Origin: Chryseobacterium gleum
Lineage (GTDB): Bacteria > Bacteroidota > Bacteroidia > Flavobacteriales > Schleiferiaceae
Length of the DNA stretch: 48,135 bases
NCBI GenBank assembly: GCA_945883565.1
Contig: CAMCXO010000021.1
Coordinates: 1-48,135 of the forward strand
Direction of reading: 5' to 3'
The translations under genes and the position numbers were made by a program. Positions 32,994-41,062 of the stretch are shown here, piece after piece. Position 1 is the first letter of the stretch, and every line of letters starts with the position of its first letter. The notes under the pieces were generated by a model. The model was not told the DNA's origin. It saw nothing but the letters and a program-made list of their open reading frames with translations, and searched no databases.

Positions 32994-35819
32994 TCAATAA
33001 TAGCCGCGTCTCAATCGGTTTATGATGGCATCTAGACTTAAGTTCATCATAAAACGGCCTTGCATCAAATAATGGGACTCATTCCATACTTCCGGTATTT
33101 GGTCGGTACTTAATGGAAGCGCAATTTCTAAGAAGTCTGTAATCAAAGCCAAGCGAATTCCAGTACTGTAATATGCGCGGTTTAAACCATCGGCGAATCC
33201 CACATCTCCGTAAAAGCCCAAAAATTTATAAACCGGAACACTGATATTGAGGGCTGCCATCCAGTTTCGCGCAAATATCCCACCCGAACTTCTAAAGCCA
33301 CCATCGGTGGTAAAGTACTGCCTACTCCAAATGCCCGATTCTTCTGAGCGGCCAATGAAATTATAATCGAACAAATAGTCCTGGGTTCCACTTAAACCAA
33401 AGTCGAATAAATTGACATTAAGTGGGTTGTGGTTATGAGGCATCCATCCTCCAAAGGCACGAACCATTAACCACCTTTTATTTGGAAGCATAATTCTTTG
33501 GTCGAATTCGGCGCTTAACTTGCTAAAAAGGTCGCCAATTTGAAAGTCGTATTTAATGGTAAGAGGGTTTAATATGCTGGTGTTTTCGCTTTGGTACTGA
33601 ATGTTAAAAACAGAATATCCAGCAAATCCCACTTCTCGGTTTTCGTTCGATTCCAGTTCGCGTTCAACAAACACATTTCGAAAGCGCAAACTTCGAATGT
33701 GTGGATCGCGGGGATGCGGTTTTCTGAAAAACAAAGTCAAACCAGGGGAAAATCTTCGGTAAAGCAAATCCTGATCATAATGGTATTGCCTGTAAAATAA
33801 GCCGGCGCGCAATCGCCTGATGGTTCCTGTAAAGTAGGCCTTGTTGTAAACCGTGCTGGCATACCAGGTTATTTTGCCGGTTCCTGTGCTGTATTCGGGG
33901 GTTATGCGGTACTCAAAAGTTTTCGGAATTAAGGTGGTGTTGTAAAGGCTCATTCCCAAAAGCAGTTGGTCGTAAGCATTATAGGCCACACTTGGAAGCC
34001 AGTAAATTTGCGTTTTGGTAGGGTTTTCAAAATTTGTATAAGGTTGAAATTGAATTGGCTTGGTTAAAGGCAGTATCCCGTTTACCCGACCAATGTTGTT
34101 TTTACCATGAAGTTCGGGGTAGCGAAATGGATTTGCCAACACCAACCTATCATAGCGGTCTAAATAGAAGTTTTTGCCTTCTTTTTGGGCATGAGGCAAA
34201 AACCATTCTTCCATTATTAAACTGTCGTTTCTGAAAGCTGAAATAGGGTAGGGTATTTGAGTTCCAAGGCTTTTAGAGTTTACAACAAATAAACTGGGGC
34301 ACCATTCGGCATTCAAAAGTTTTTGATTGAGTGGTGTGGGGCTGGATTGAAAACCATCAAAAAACCAATTAATCGACTTTCTATTGCCCTTTTGGAAAGA
34401 AGTTTTAAAGGCGGCCTCTGATTTTGGGCCCTTTAAATATTGATGGAGGCTTCTTTTAAAGGCTGCCGGTCCTAAATAATCGTGTAAGTAGTTTAATTGC
34501 AAAGCCGTTAATCCACGCATTTGGGCCAAATAGGTGCCTCGTGTGTAAGCTTCGGCGCTGTCGTTGGCTAATTGGACCAAGCCCTGACGGGCCAAGAATA
34601 AATAAAGCAGTTGATTTTGGTAGCCCAAGGGAAGCGCATCGGTATCGAAAAGTTTGGCCAGTAAGGAGTTCTCGAAAGGGCCTGAAAGGCTTGCTCCCGG
34701 CTTGGTTTCTTCAACATACGATTGAGCCAGAAATTCCGCCAAACCTACGCTTAACCAAGGGTTGGACTGCGAAAGGGCGTCCTCACTTAAAAGGGCTGAA
34801 AAATATTGACGGGCAATTTCTAGCTCGCTGTATGTTATATTTTGTTTAGACTTAAGCACAAGCAATCCTGGACTTTGTGTTTCAGGTAGGTTATCATCTA
34901 GAAAAACCATTTTCCAGCTCAAAGTGTCGGTCAAGCCGTATTGATCGTGCCACCATTTTTGAAGCTTTTGAACTTGAGAATGTGTTAAATCAATCAGGTT
35001 TTGCTTGGGGGACTGCGAACCTAGCCAAATGGCATAATGAGGGCTGTTTTCGAAGGAAGTTAAATGGAAGTTTTTGGAAATAAAAAAAGGCAAGTCAGAG
35101 CCGTTTGTGCTTTTATAATAAAGTGATAAGCCAGACCCCAAAGAGGTAAAATCGTTTTTGATGAATTGAGAAAACAGGTCATTCTCGATTTGACTTGGGT
35201 TATCTGAAAAGGCCATCCATTGCGGGGGCAGTTTTAGAGAAAGATGATGCTTAGCGGCTGCTCGATTGCGGTTGCCTTCGCGGGTCATGACAGAGGGCTT
35301 AAAACCGGAAGAATCTACAAAAGCCAAGCGGGGAGGCAGGTTTTGGAAAAATATTCCATCGTCGCTTATTCCTTGCCCCAACCATTTTGCGTTGGGGAGT
35401 TTAATTTGAAAAAGGAAGCTTATTTTGGTAGTATCCCCTTGGGATTCGTTGGCAAAAGGCTTCAGCCACAGCAATTCAGCACTTCTTCCTCTTGTAAACT
35501 CAAGTGGCCTTTGTTGATCGTCAAAGATTTTAAATTCAATAATTTGAAAGCGTTCTTTAGGGTGGGCGAAGTGGTAATCAACCTGTTGATCTTCCAGCAG
35601 TTGTTTTGCAATTACTGAGTTTTGGCTTTCTAGTGCAAATGGCCAAAATTCAATACAAATGCTTTGGTTCTTTGGGAGATGGTGATTGGCGATGGATACA
35701 TTGGTTTGGCCTATTAAAAGTCCATCGGGCATTATGTGTAATTGGGTGTTATACACCACCTGAGCCCTAATGGGTTGATAAAGAAAAATAAAGAGCCAAA
35801 AGGCGGCATAAAAACGCAT
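32994..35819 (-). CDS. Degenerate M1-peptidase-like protein with C-terminal outer-membrane barrel
   Basis: A 941-residue protein from ATG 35819, which starts a signal peptide (MRFYAAFWLFIFLYQPIRAQ); the longer frame was rejected. Residues about 20-240 resemble the N-terminal sandwich of M1 aminopeptidases, and about 270-480 the gluzincin domain. The second M1 motif is recognisable as N-P-W-L-S-V-G-L-A-E-F-L (about 351-362). Where HExxH is expected the sequence reads E-I-A-R-Q-Y-F-S-A-L-L (about 330-340), so the zinc ligands are missing and peptidase activity is unlikely. Residues about 600-941 are strand-rich with aromatic girdles, like an outer-membrane barrel. Function is unknown. It lies 108 bases upstream of the DUF4139 gene. 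Confidence 0.7.
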   Translation of the reverse strand: MRFYAAFWLFIFLYQPIRAQVVYNTQLHIMPDGLLIGQTNVSIANHHLPKNQSICIEFWPFALESQNSVIAKQLLEDQQVDYHFAHPKERFQIIEFKIFDDQQRPLEFTRGRSAELLWLKPFANESQGDTTKISFLFQIKLPNAKWLGQGISDDGIFFQNLPPRLAFVDSSGFKPSVMTREGNRNRAAAKHHLSLKLPPQWMAFSDNPSQIENDLFSQFIKNDFTSLGSGLSLYYKSTNGSDLPFFISKNFHLTSFENSPHYAIWLGSQSPKQNLIDLTHSQVQKLQKWWHDQYGLTDTLSWKMVFLDDNLPETQSPGLLVLKSKQNITYSELEIARQYFSALLSEDALSQSNPWLSVGLAEFLAQSYVEETKPGASLSGPFENSLLAKLFDTDALPLGYQNQLLYLFLARQGLVQLANDSAEAYTRGTYLAQMRGLTALQLNYLHDYLGPAAFKRSLHQYLKGPKSEAAFKTSFQKGNRKSINWFFDGFQSSPTPLNQKLLNAEWCPSLFVVNSKSLGTQIPYPISAFRNDSLIMEEWFLPHAQKEGKNFYLDRYDRLVLANPFRYPELHGKNNIGRVNGILPLTKPIQFQPYTNFENPTKTQIYWLPSVAYNAYDQLLLGMSLYNTTLIPKTFEYRITPEYSTGTGKITWYASTVYNKAYFTGTIRRLRAGLFYRQYHYDQDLLYRRFSPGLTLFFRKPHPRDPHIRSLRFRNVFVERELESNENREVGFAGYSVFNIQYQSENTSILNPLTIKYDFQIGDLFSKLSAEFDQRIMLPNKRWLMVRAFGGWMPHNHNPLNVNLFDFGLSGTQDYLFDYNFIGRSEESGIWSRQYFTTDGGFRSSGGIFARNWMAALNISVPVYKFLGFYGDVGFADGLNRAYYSTGIRLALITDFLEIALPLSTDQIPEVWNESHYLMQGRFMMNLSLDAIINRLRRGYY

Positions 35820-36315
35820 GGCCCCAAAGATACAGGGTGGTTGCACTGCGCTATGCCTTGATTGTGAGAAGGAAAGTCGATTTTTATTTTCCTTTTAATA
35901 CTCAGTTAATCAAATGATTAGAGGTCAATGCTTGTAGAATTACAACATGATGATTGTTAGGTTTTCTGTGTTGGTTTGTGGATATGCCTTGTATGCTACT
36001 CATTTATAGCGCTTTGTGTATGATTGTTTAAATGGCGGTGTTTTAAGAAAAATGTTTATTAAGTATTACGATATATATTACATAAATTAAAGCTGTATTT
36101 AGGCTTGTCGACGAGCTTAAATTGCATTAACATCTGAAAATTGTAAATTTATTTAGTTATTTTGTTTAATCATGTAATTATAAATGAGGTGAATAATAAT
36201 TTTAAAGCATTAAACTGTTAGAATTGCTAAAAAAATAAAAAAGAGTAGTATAATAACTATGGAAAATGCCTTTTCAAATATGTAATTTGGCTAAAGAATC
36301 AAGATTTCTCCCATC
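35820..36315. other. AT-rich intergenic region without a recognisable gene
   Basis: About 500 bases between divergent genes. It is clearly richer in A and T than its surroundings, particularly from 36040 to 36290. No open frame longer than about 20 codons with coding character, no tRNA and no strong hairpin terminator is seen. It must hold the promoters for the barrel protein and for the glycosyltransferase; TAATTTGG at 36281-36288 is a near match to the -7 motif before the glycosyltransferase. Confidence 0.5.
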
Positions 36316-37188
36316 ATGAAAAACACCTACCTCGCCCAAGAAAGTATGCAGGCTTTTAGAAACAGCCACTATCGCACATACATCTTGTACAAACGTTTTC
36401 AGCGGTTTTTGGGTCAGTTGTTTCCATACTGCCCGGGTTTAGATCCAAACCGCATTCCAGCCCACAGCCTGCCTATTATTGTGAACAACTTTAACAGGCT
36501 TGACAGCTTAAAAGAACTCATAGAATGGGTAAGAGAGTTAGACTATTTGTGCCACATCATTATTATTGACAACGCATCAAACTATCCCCCCTTGCTGGAT
36601 TATTACAAGCGTATTGAGCAAGACAAAGACATTAGTTTGCTCAAGCTGAAGCGCAATACCGGTTTGGAAACCATTCAAAAAGTAACCAATGTTTTGCGCA
36701 ATCATGACTACTATGTGGTTACCGATGCAGATTTGGTGCCATACCGCCATACGCCTAAAGATGTTTTGGGTCAACTTAAAGAGGTTCTCGACAGCTCTCC
36801 CTTCGTTAACCATGTGGGTTTAAGTTTAGAAATCCAAGACATTCCAAAAGAATATCCGCTTCGCGATGAAGTAATAGAATGGGAAAGCAAGTTTTGGCGT
36901 TATCGTGCCGGCCCTGATGCATATTGGGCTGGGGTGGATACCACTTTTGCCATGTATCGAAAAAACTCTTTGGTTTATCTTATTGAACCGGCTCTACGAC
37001 TTGACAGGCCTTACACCTTAAAACATACAGATTGGTACATCGACCCCTTAAATTTAACAGAGGAGCAAGTGTGGTATGTTAAAACCTGTAATGCTATGGC
37101 CACTTGGAGTCAAAGACTTAAAGAAGAGTATTTGGTGGCCGAACAATATGCCAAGGAGATGCAAACGGCAAATCAGCTTGCCGGATAA
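36316..37188 (+). CDS. GT-A type glycosyltransferase (family 2-like)
   Basis: A 290-residue soluble protein. The GT-A core starts at about residue 50 with L-P-I-I-V-N-N-F-N-R-L-D-S-L, continues with I-I-I-I-D-N-A-S-N-Y, and has the nucleotide-sugar/metal motif V-V-T-D-A-D-L-V-P (about 134-142, a DxD). There is no membrane anchor. The acceptor and donor sugars are unknown. Its last 71 bases overlap the end of the convergent deacetylase gene. Pairing with a NodB-type deacetylase suggests polysaccharide or cell-surface glycan work. Confidence 0.83.
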   Translation: MKNTYLAQESMQAFRNSHYRTYILYKRFQRFLGQLFPYCPGLDPNRIPAHSLPIIVNNFNRLDSLKELIEWVRELDYLCHIIIIDNASNYPPLLDYYKRIEQDKDISLLKLKRNTGLETIQKVTNVLRNHDYYVVTDADLVPYRHTPKDVLGQLKEVLDSSPFVNHVGLSLEIQDIPKEYPLRDEVIEWESKFWRYRAGPDAYWAGVDTTFAMYRKNSLVYLIEPALRLDRPYTLKHTDWYIDPLNLTEEQVWYVKTCNAMATWSQRLKEEYLVAEQYAKEMQTANQLAG

Positions 37189-37987
37189 TTTCTAAAGTAC
37201 GTCTGAATATTTCGTTATTGTTCGAGTAGTCGTGGCTGAGGAGGATGTGGTCGGTTTGTTTAACGCGCAAGGGGAGATTGCCCGTTAAAATACCGCGAAC
37301 ATCCTCCTCTATTTTTTGGTCTAAGTCGGTTTTTAGCTTCTTAATATAGGTTTCTAAGGCGTTATCGCGGTATCGCCAGTCTTCATTGTCGTAGGTACAT
37401 TGCGTTGAGTGGTCATATTGGTAGCGGGCGTAAAATGCATGATGAATGCCCAAAAAGTTGGGAGGGTCATAGCCCAAAGCCTTCAATTTATTTTGTATGG
37501 TATCGGCTTTATTGGCCATTTCTTCTGCTTTAAAGTAACCCAGTTGCCAATCTTTAAGCTTAAATTTAAGCTTTCTCCATTGTAATAGGGGCCAATAATG
37601 TGAGAACGACATACTTTGGCGTGCTTCACTAAACGAATAATGGTGCTTACCATACTTACCGTCGCCCACATCGCCATAAGGAAAACGGAAATAAAGTTGA
37701 GGCGGTGTTGTTTGCGCCTCTTTATAAAATGCCAAAAGCGATTCGTGGCCCTTTTCGATTTCGTTTAAACATTCGGTTAAAGAAGTAGCTGAAAACCATG
37801 GATGGTTTTGGGTATGGTTGCCAATAATATGGCCTTGTTCTAAGGCCTTGAACAATATGGCTTTGTTTCGCACAATATCGCGACCAATACAAAACAAAAT
37901 GCTCGAGATGCCATACTCTTGCATAGCGCTTAGCTTTTCTACAAAACCCTCTGAAGGGGCGTCGTCTATGGTAAGTAATATGGCCAA
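37118..37987 (-). CDS. Polysaccharide deacetylase-like protein (NodB domain)
   Basis: A 289-residue protein with the NodB fold. Motif 1 is L-T-I-D-D-A-P-S-E (family: TFDDGP), motif 2 the metal-binding H-T-Q-N-H-P (family: H[ST]xxH[PS]), motif 3 R-F-P-Y-G-D (family: RxPY). No signal peptide, so it may act on a cytoplasmic or lipid-linked substrate. The C-terminal part has L-L-S-H-D-Y, matching the last NodB motif. It starts nine bases after the LOG-family gene and is probably co-transcribed with it. Its C-terminus overlaps the glycosyltransferase gene by 71 bases, tail to tail. Confidence 0.85.
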   Translation of the reverse strand: MAILLTIDDAPSEGFVEKLSAMQEYGISSILFCIGRDIVRNKAILFKALEQGHIIGNHTQNHPWFSATSLTECLNEIEKGHESLLAFYKEAQTTPPQLYFRFPYGDVGDGKYGKHHYSFSEARQSMSFSHYWPLLQWRKLKFKLKDWQLGYFKAEEMANKADTIQNKLKALGYDPPNFLGIHHAFYARYQYDHSTQCTYDNEDWRYRDNALETYIKKLKTDLDQKIEEDVRGILTGNLPLRVKQTDHILLSHDYSNNNEIFRRTLEIIRQADLPFASPWHIVRPPNTLL

Positions 37988-37996
37988 AACAGCCTT

Positions 37997-38701
37997 TTAG
38001 AAATTTGGTTTTAAACGGTAACGGCTATAGAATTCATCAATAATATCGCACACTTCTTCGCTGGTATCAACGGTTCTGAAAATGTGTAAATCGTCGGGTG
38101 AAACATAGTGGTGTTCTTCCACCACCACTTGTTTTATCCAGTCTATTAAACCCGACCAATAGCTTTTGCCCACCAAAATGATTGGAAACCGGCCAATTTT
38201 ATCGGTTTGAATTAAGGTTAAAGCTTCGAAAAGTTCATCTAAGGTGCCAAATCCCCCTGGCATTACCACAAAACCCTGAGAGTATTTCATAAACATCACC
38301 TTTCTGACAAAGAAGTAATCGAAATTTAAGTTCTTGTCTTTGTCTATGTAAATGTTGCTGTTTTGCTCAAAAGGCAATTCTATGTTCAAGCCCACCGAAG
38401 TGCCCTTTCCTTCCATAGCGCCTTTGTTACCCGCTTCCATAATGCCAGGGCCTCCGCCTGTTATGATGCCATAGCCTTTGCTGGTGAGGTCGAAAGCTAT
38501 TTTTCGGGCCAGGGAATAATGTTCATGGGTTTTGGGGGTACGTGCCGATCCGAAAATGGTAACACAAGGGCCAATTCGGGCTAAATTCTCATACCCCTCT
38601 ACAAACTCGCTCATAATCTTAAAAATGGCCCAAGAGTCGTTGGTTTTAATTTCATTCCAGTTTTTTTGCTGGAAGGCTTTCAACACTTTTTCGTCACTCA
38701 T
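37997..38701 (-). CDS. LOG/TIGR00730-family Rossmann protein
   Basis: The 234-residue protein has the family signature P-G-G-F-G-T-L-D-E (about 147-155) and the upstream G-G-G-P-G-I-M-E-A-G-N-K-G-A loop. Characterised members hydrolyse nucleoside 5'-monophosphates, including cytokinin ribotides, to base and ribose-5-phosphate; others have nucleotide pyrophosphatase or monophosphate-salvage roles. Cytoplasmic. The start ATG 38701 is 73 bases from the divergent HD-domain gene's start. The minus strand reads CATATTTG at 38724-38731, close to the -7 motif, with TTGG 17 bases further upstream. Confidence 0.92.
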   Translation of the reverse strand: MSDEKVLKAFQQKNWNEIKTNDSWAIFKIMSEFVEGYENLARIGPCVTIFGSARTPKTHEHYSLARKIAFDLTSKGYGIITGGGPGIMEAGNKGAMEGKGTSVGLNIELPFEQNSNIYIDKDKNLNFDYFFVRKVMFMKYSQGFVVMPGGFGTLDELFEALTLIQTDKIGRFPIILVGKSYWSGLIDWIKQVVVEEHHYVSPDDLHIFRTVDTSEEVCDIIDEFYSRYRLKPNF

Positions 38702-38760
38702 ATTCTGTTTGCCTTTAGGATTTCAAATATGCACTTTCTTTTCAGCATCCAAGGCTTGCT

Positions 38761-38768
38761 TACATTTG
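38761..38768 (+). promoter_or_regulatory. Probable -7 element giving a near-leaderless HD-gene transcript
   Basis: TACATTTG is an exact TAnnTTTG match ending six bases before the ATG at 38775. With a transcription start four to seven bases downstream, the mRNA would begin at or next to the start codon. No clear -33 TTTG is visible. Confidence 0.5.
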
Positions 38769-38774
38769 ATTCGT

Positions 38775-40805
38775 ATGCAAACACGCCTTTGGTATTCTTT
38801 ATTGATAAAACATAAACGCAATCTATTGCGCTTGGTTTTGTTTATAGCCGCCGGTACTCTTCTCACCTTTTTGTATCCCGATTTTCGTCCGTTTCGATAC
38901 GAGTTTGAAAAGAACAAACCTTGGCAATATGCCGATTTGTTTGCCCCCTTTGATTTCATGCTTTCTAAATCGACCGAAACATTGCGAAACGAACAGCTTT
39001 TGGTTCGCCGCAATGCCCACATTTTCGTTCAAGTTTGTGGTTCTCAAAGTGTGTTAAGCGAAAACGACTCGCTGGCTGTTTATTTGAAAAAGCAAAAAGG
39101 GGGTTCACAATTGCTTGCGTATTTGTTGAAATGGCAAACTCTTTACCGAATGGAAGCTTCAGCCGAATTGTTGGCTCAAAAGACTTTTGTTTATGGGCTT
39201 CAAGAGGATTTTAATGCGTTCCCAATAGTCATAGATCAAATACAGACGGCACCATTTTGGCCACCAGTGGGCATATTACAAATGAGCGATTCGGTTAAAG
39301 CACTGTTCTATTCAATCGAGCCTCAGATTGAAAACCTATTTAAGCCAAACCTGTGTCTTGATACCGCCCACACCCGAAAAAGCCTAAATGACCAGCTCTC
39401 GGCATTAAGTCCGTTTTCGGGACAAGTAAATCGCGGCGACCTTATTGTGGCTCAAGGTCAGAATATTAACGAATCTATTTACACTAAGTTGCTGGCTCTT
39501 AATGCCGCTTATAAGGGCGAAATAGCCGATGCCCAAAGCAAAACCAAAGAGCGGTTGGGAATATTTCTTATTTCCAATCTATTGTTATATATGTTGTTTT
39601 TGTTTCTGAAGCGCTTTAGGCCTCAGGTTTTTTCCAATATCGTACAAGTGGGCTTTATACTAATCTTGTGGTTAGGCGCAGTGGCCTCTGCCCGTGCTGC
39701 TTTGTATTTTGATAAGGACCTTTTGTTACTAGCGCCCATTCCGATTTTACCCATAGTGTTGCGGGCATTTTTCGACACTCGATTAGCCTTATTTGTGCAT
39801 ATGTTGGCCATTTTAAGCATTGGGGTTTTGGCCCCGGAAGGATTAGCCGTGGTGCTGCTTTTTTTTGTAGCAGGTTTTTATGCCATAGTATCGGTTGATT
39901 TGATGTACCGTAGAGGTCAACTTTTTTTAACTCTTATAAAGATTACAGTGGTGTATTTTCTGGTGTTCTCGGCCCTGCTTTTATATCGAGGGCTGGCTTG
40001 GAATGAAATACCCTGGAACGATTACGGGCTGCTTACAGCCAACGGCTTGCTTACGCTTTTTGCATTTCCCATTATTTACATAAGTGAAAAGCTTACCGGA
40101 TTGGTTTCGGATGTGAGTCTTTTGGAACTTACCGATACCAACCGCCCATTGCTTCGCGAATTGGCTCAAAAGGCTCCCGGAACATTTCAGCACAGTCTTC
40201 AGGTGGCCAATTTATGCGAAGCTGCAGCCATAGAAGTAGGGGGTAACCCATTGTTGGTGAGAGCCGGCGCTTTGTATCACGATGTAGGTAAAATGCTCAA
40301 TCCGATGTATTTTATAGAAAATCAGGCCGGGGGCAGCAATCCGCATCAAAATCTCCCTTTCGAAGAAAGCGCCAGACGGATTATAGCCCATGTTAAAGAT
40401 GGAATTCAACTGGCTCGACGCGAGAGCTTGCCCGAAACCATTATTGATTTTATCCGCACCCACCATGGCAACAGCACGGTTCAGTACTTTTATAAGCAAC
40501 ACCTAAATTACTTCCCCGACCAAGAAACCGACTTAAAGGCGTTTAGTTACCCTGGGCCTAAACCTTTTAGTTTAGAGACCGCCATACTAATGATGGCCGA
40601 CTCGGTAGAAGCTGCTGCACGAAGTTTAAAATCGAAAGGCCCAGAAGACCTGGACCGGTTGGTTGATCAAATTATTGATTATCAATTGCAAACCGGCCAG
40701 TTTCAGCAAGCCGACATCAGCTTAAAACAAATAGAGCAGGTGCGCAAAACCCTAAAATCGAAGCTGCACGATGTTTACCATTTCCGAATCGCTTATCCCG
40801 ATTAA
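38775..40805 (+). CDS. Seven-transmembrane HD-domain phosphohydrolase (PgpH-like)
   Basis: A 676-residue protein with the 7TM-HD layout: an N-terminal membrane helix (about 15-35), an extracytoplasmic domain (about 40-265), a cluster of six to seven membrane helices (about 268-455), and a C-terminal HD domain (from about 475). HD motifs: H-S-L-Q-V-A-N-L-C-E, L-Y-H-D-V-G-K, H-V-K-D-G and T-H-H-G-N. PgpH-type members hydrolyse cyclic di-AMP, so second-messenger turnover is a reasonable prediction. The frame extends upstream into the LOG gene, but ATG 38775 precedes the first helix and follows the -7 motif, so the extension was rejected. Confidence 0.92.
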   Translation: MQTRLWYSLLIKHKRNLLRLVLFIAAGTLLTFLYPDFRPFRYEFEKNKPWQYADLFAPFDFMLSKSTETLRNEQLLVRRNAHIFVQVCGSQSVLSENDSLAVYLKKQKGGSQLLAYLLKWQTLYRMEASAELLAQKTFVYGLQEDFNAFPIVIDQIQTAPFWPPVGILQMSDSVKALFYSIEPQIENLFKPNLCLDTAHTRKSLNDQLSALSPFSGQVNRGDLIVAQGQNINESIYTKLLALNAAYKGEIADAQSKTKERLGIFLISNLLLYMLFLFLKRFRPQVFSNIVQVGFILILWLGAVASARAALYFDKDLLLLAPIPILPIVLRAFFDTRLALFVHMLAILSIGVLAPEGLAVVLLFFVAGFYAIVSVDLMYRRGQLFLTLIKITVVYFLVFSALLLYRGLAWNEIPWNDYGLLTANGLLTLFAFPIIYISEKLTGLVSDVSLLELTDTNRPLLRELAQKAPGTFQHSLQVANLCEAAAIEVGGNPLLVRAGALYHDVGKMLNPMYFIENQAGGSNPHQNLPFEESARRIIAHVKDGIQLARRESLPETIIDFIRTHHGNSTVQYFYKQHLNYFPDQETDLKAFSYPGPKPFSLETAILMMADSVEAAARSLKSKGPEDLDRLVDQIIDYQLQTGQFQQADISLKQIEQVRKTLKSKLHDVYHFRIAYPD

Positions 40806-40811
40806 AAAATC

Positions 40812-40843
40812 TTTGGCAAGTTGAAACAGGTCGTTTACTTTTG
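40812..40843 (+). promoter_or_regulatory. Promoter of the tRNA-Ser gene
   Basis: TTTG at 40812-40815, then 20 bases, then TACTTTTG at 40836-40843. Both elements match the Bacteroidota sigma-A consensus. This is the clearest promoter in the window. Transcription would start near 40850, leaving a 5' leader of about 57 bases to be removed by RNase P. Confidence 0.7.
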
Positions 40844-40906
40844 CCCTCCGTTTTGCAAATCAATAGGCAGTGCCTTCAAGCCAGCGAAACGCGTTCTAAA
40901 TACATT

Positions 40907-40993
40907 GGTGAGGTGGGTGAGTGGCTTAAACCAACAGTTTGCTAAACTGTCGTACGGGAAACTGTACCGGGGGTTCGAATCCCCCCTTCACCG
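40907..40993 (+). tRNA. tRNA-Ser (anticodon GCU)
   Basis: An 87-base class II tRNA. The acceptor stem is GGTGAGG (40907-40913) with CTTCACC (40986-40992), one G-T pair, and the discriminator is G at 40993, as expected for serine. The anticodon stem is ACAGT/ACTGT with loop TTGCTAA, giving anticodon GCT at 40941-40943. A long variable arm follows with GTAC/GTAC pairing. The T arm is GGGGG-TTCGAAT-CCCCC. CCA is not encoded. It reads AGC and AGU codons. Confidence 0.96.
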
Positions 40994-41062
40994 CAAAAGG
41001 GGCAATACCCCATTACGCCTGTTTGTTTTTTACAAGGCGATATGCTTTAAAACAGGCCTTTC

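Noticed and set aside
35820-36315. Replication origin or attachment site in the AT-rich gap
   Set aside because: No DnaA-box clusters, direct repeats or integrase gene were seen; AT-richness alone is not enough.
38532-38774. Upstream extension of the HD-domain gene into the LOG gene
   Set aside because: The added residues are antisense to a conserved gene and would precede the promoter motif at 38761.
40999-41011. GGGG-CAATA-CCCC hairpin after tRNA-Ser as a terminator
   Set aside because: Four-base stem and no T-run directly after it; too weak to call.
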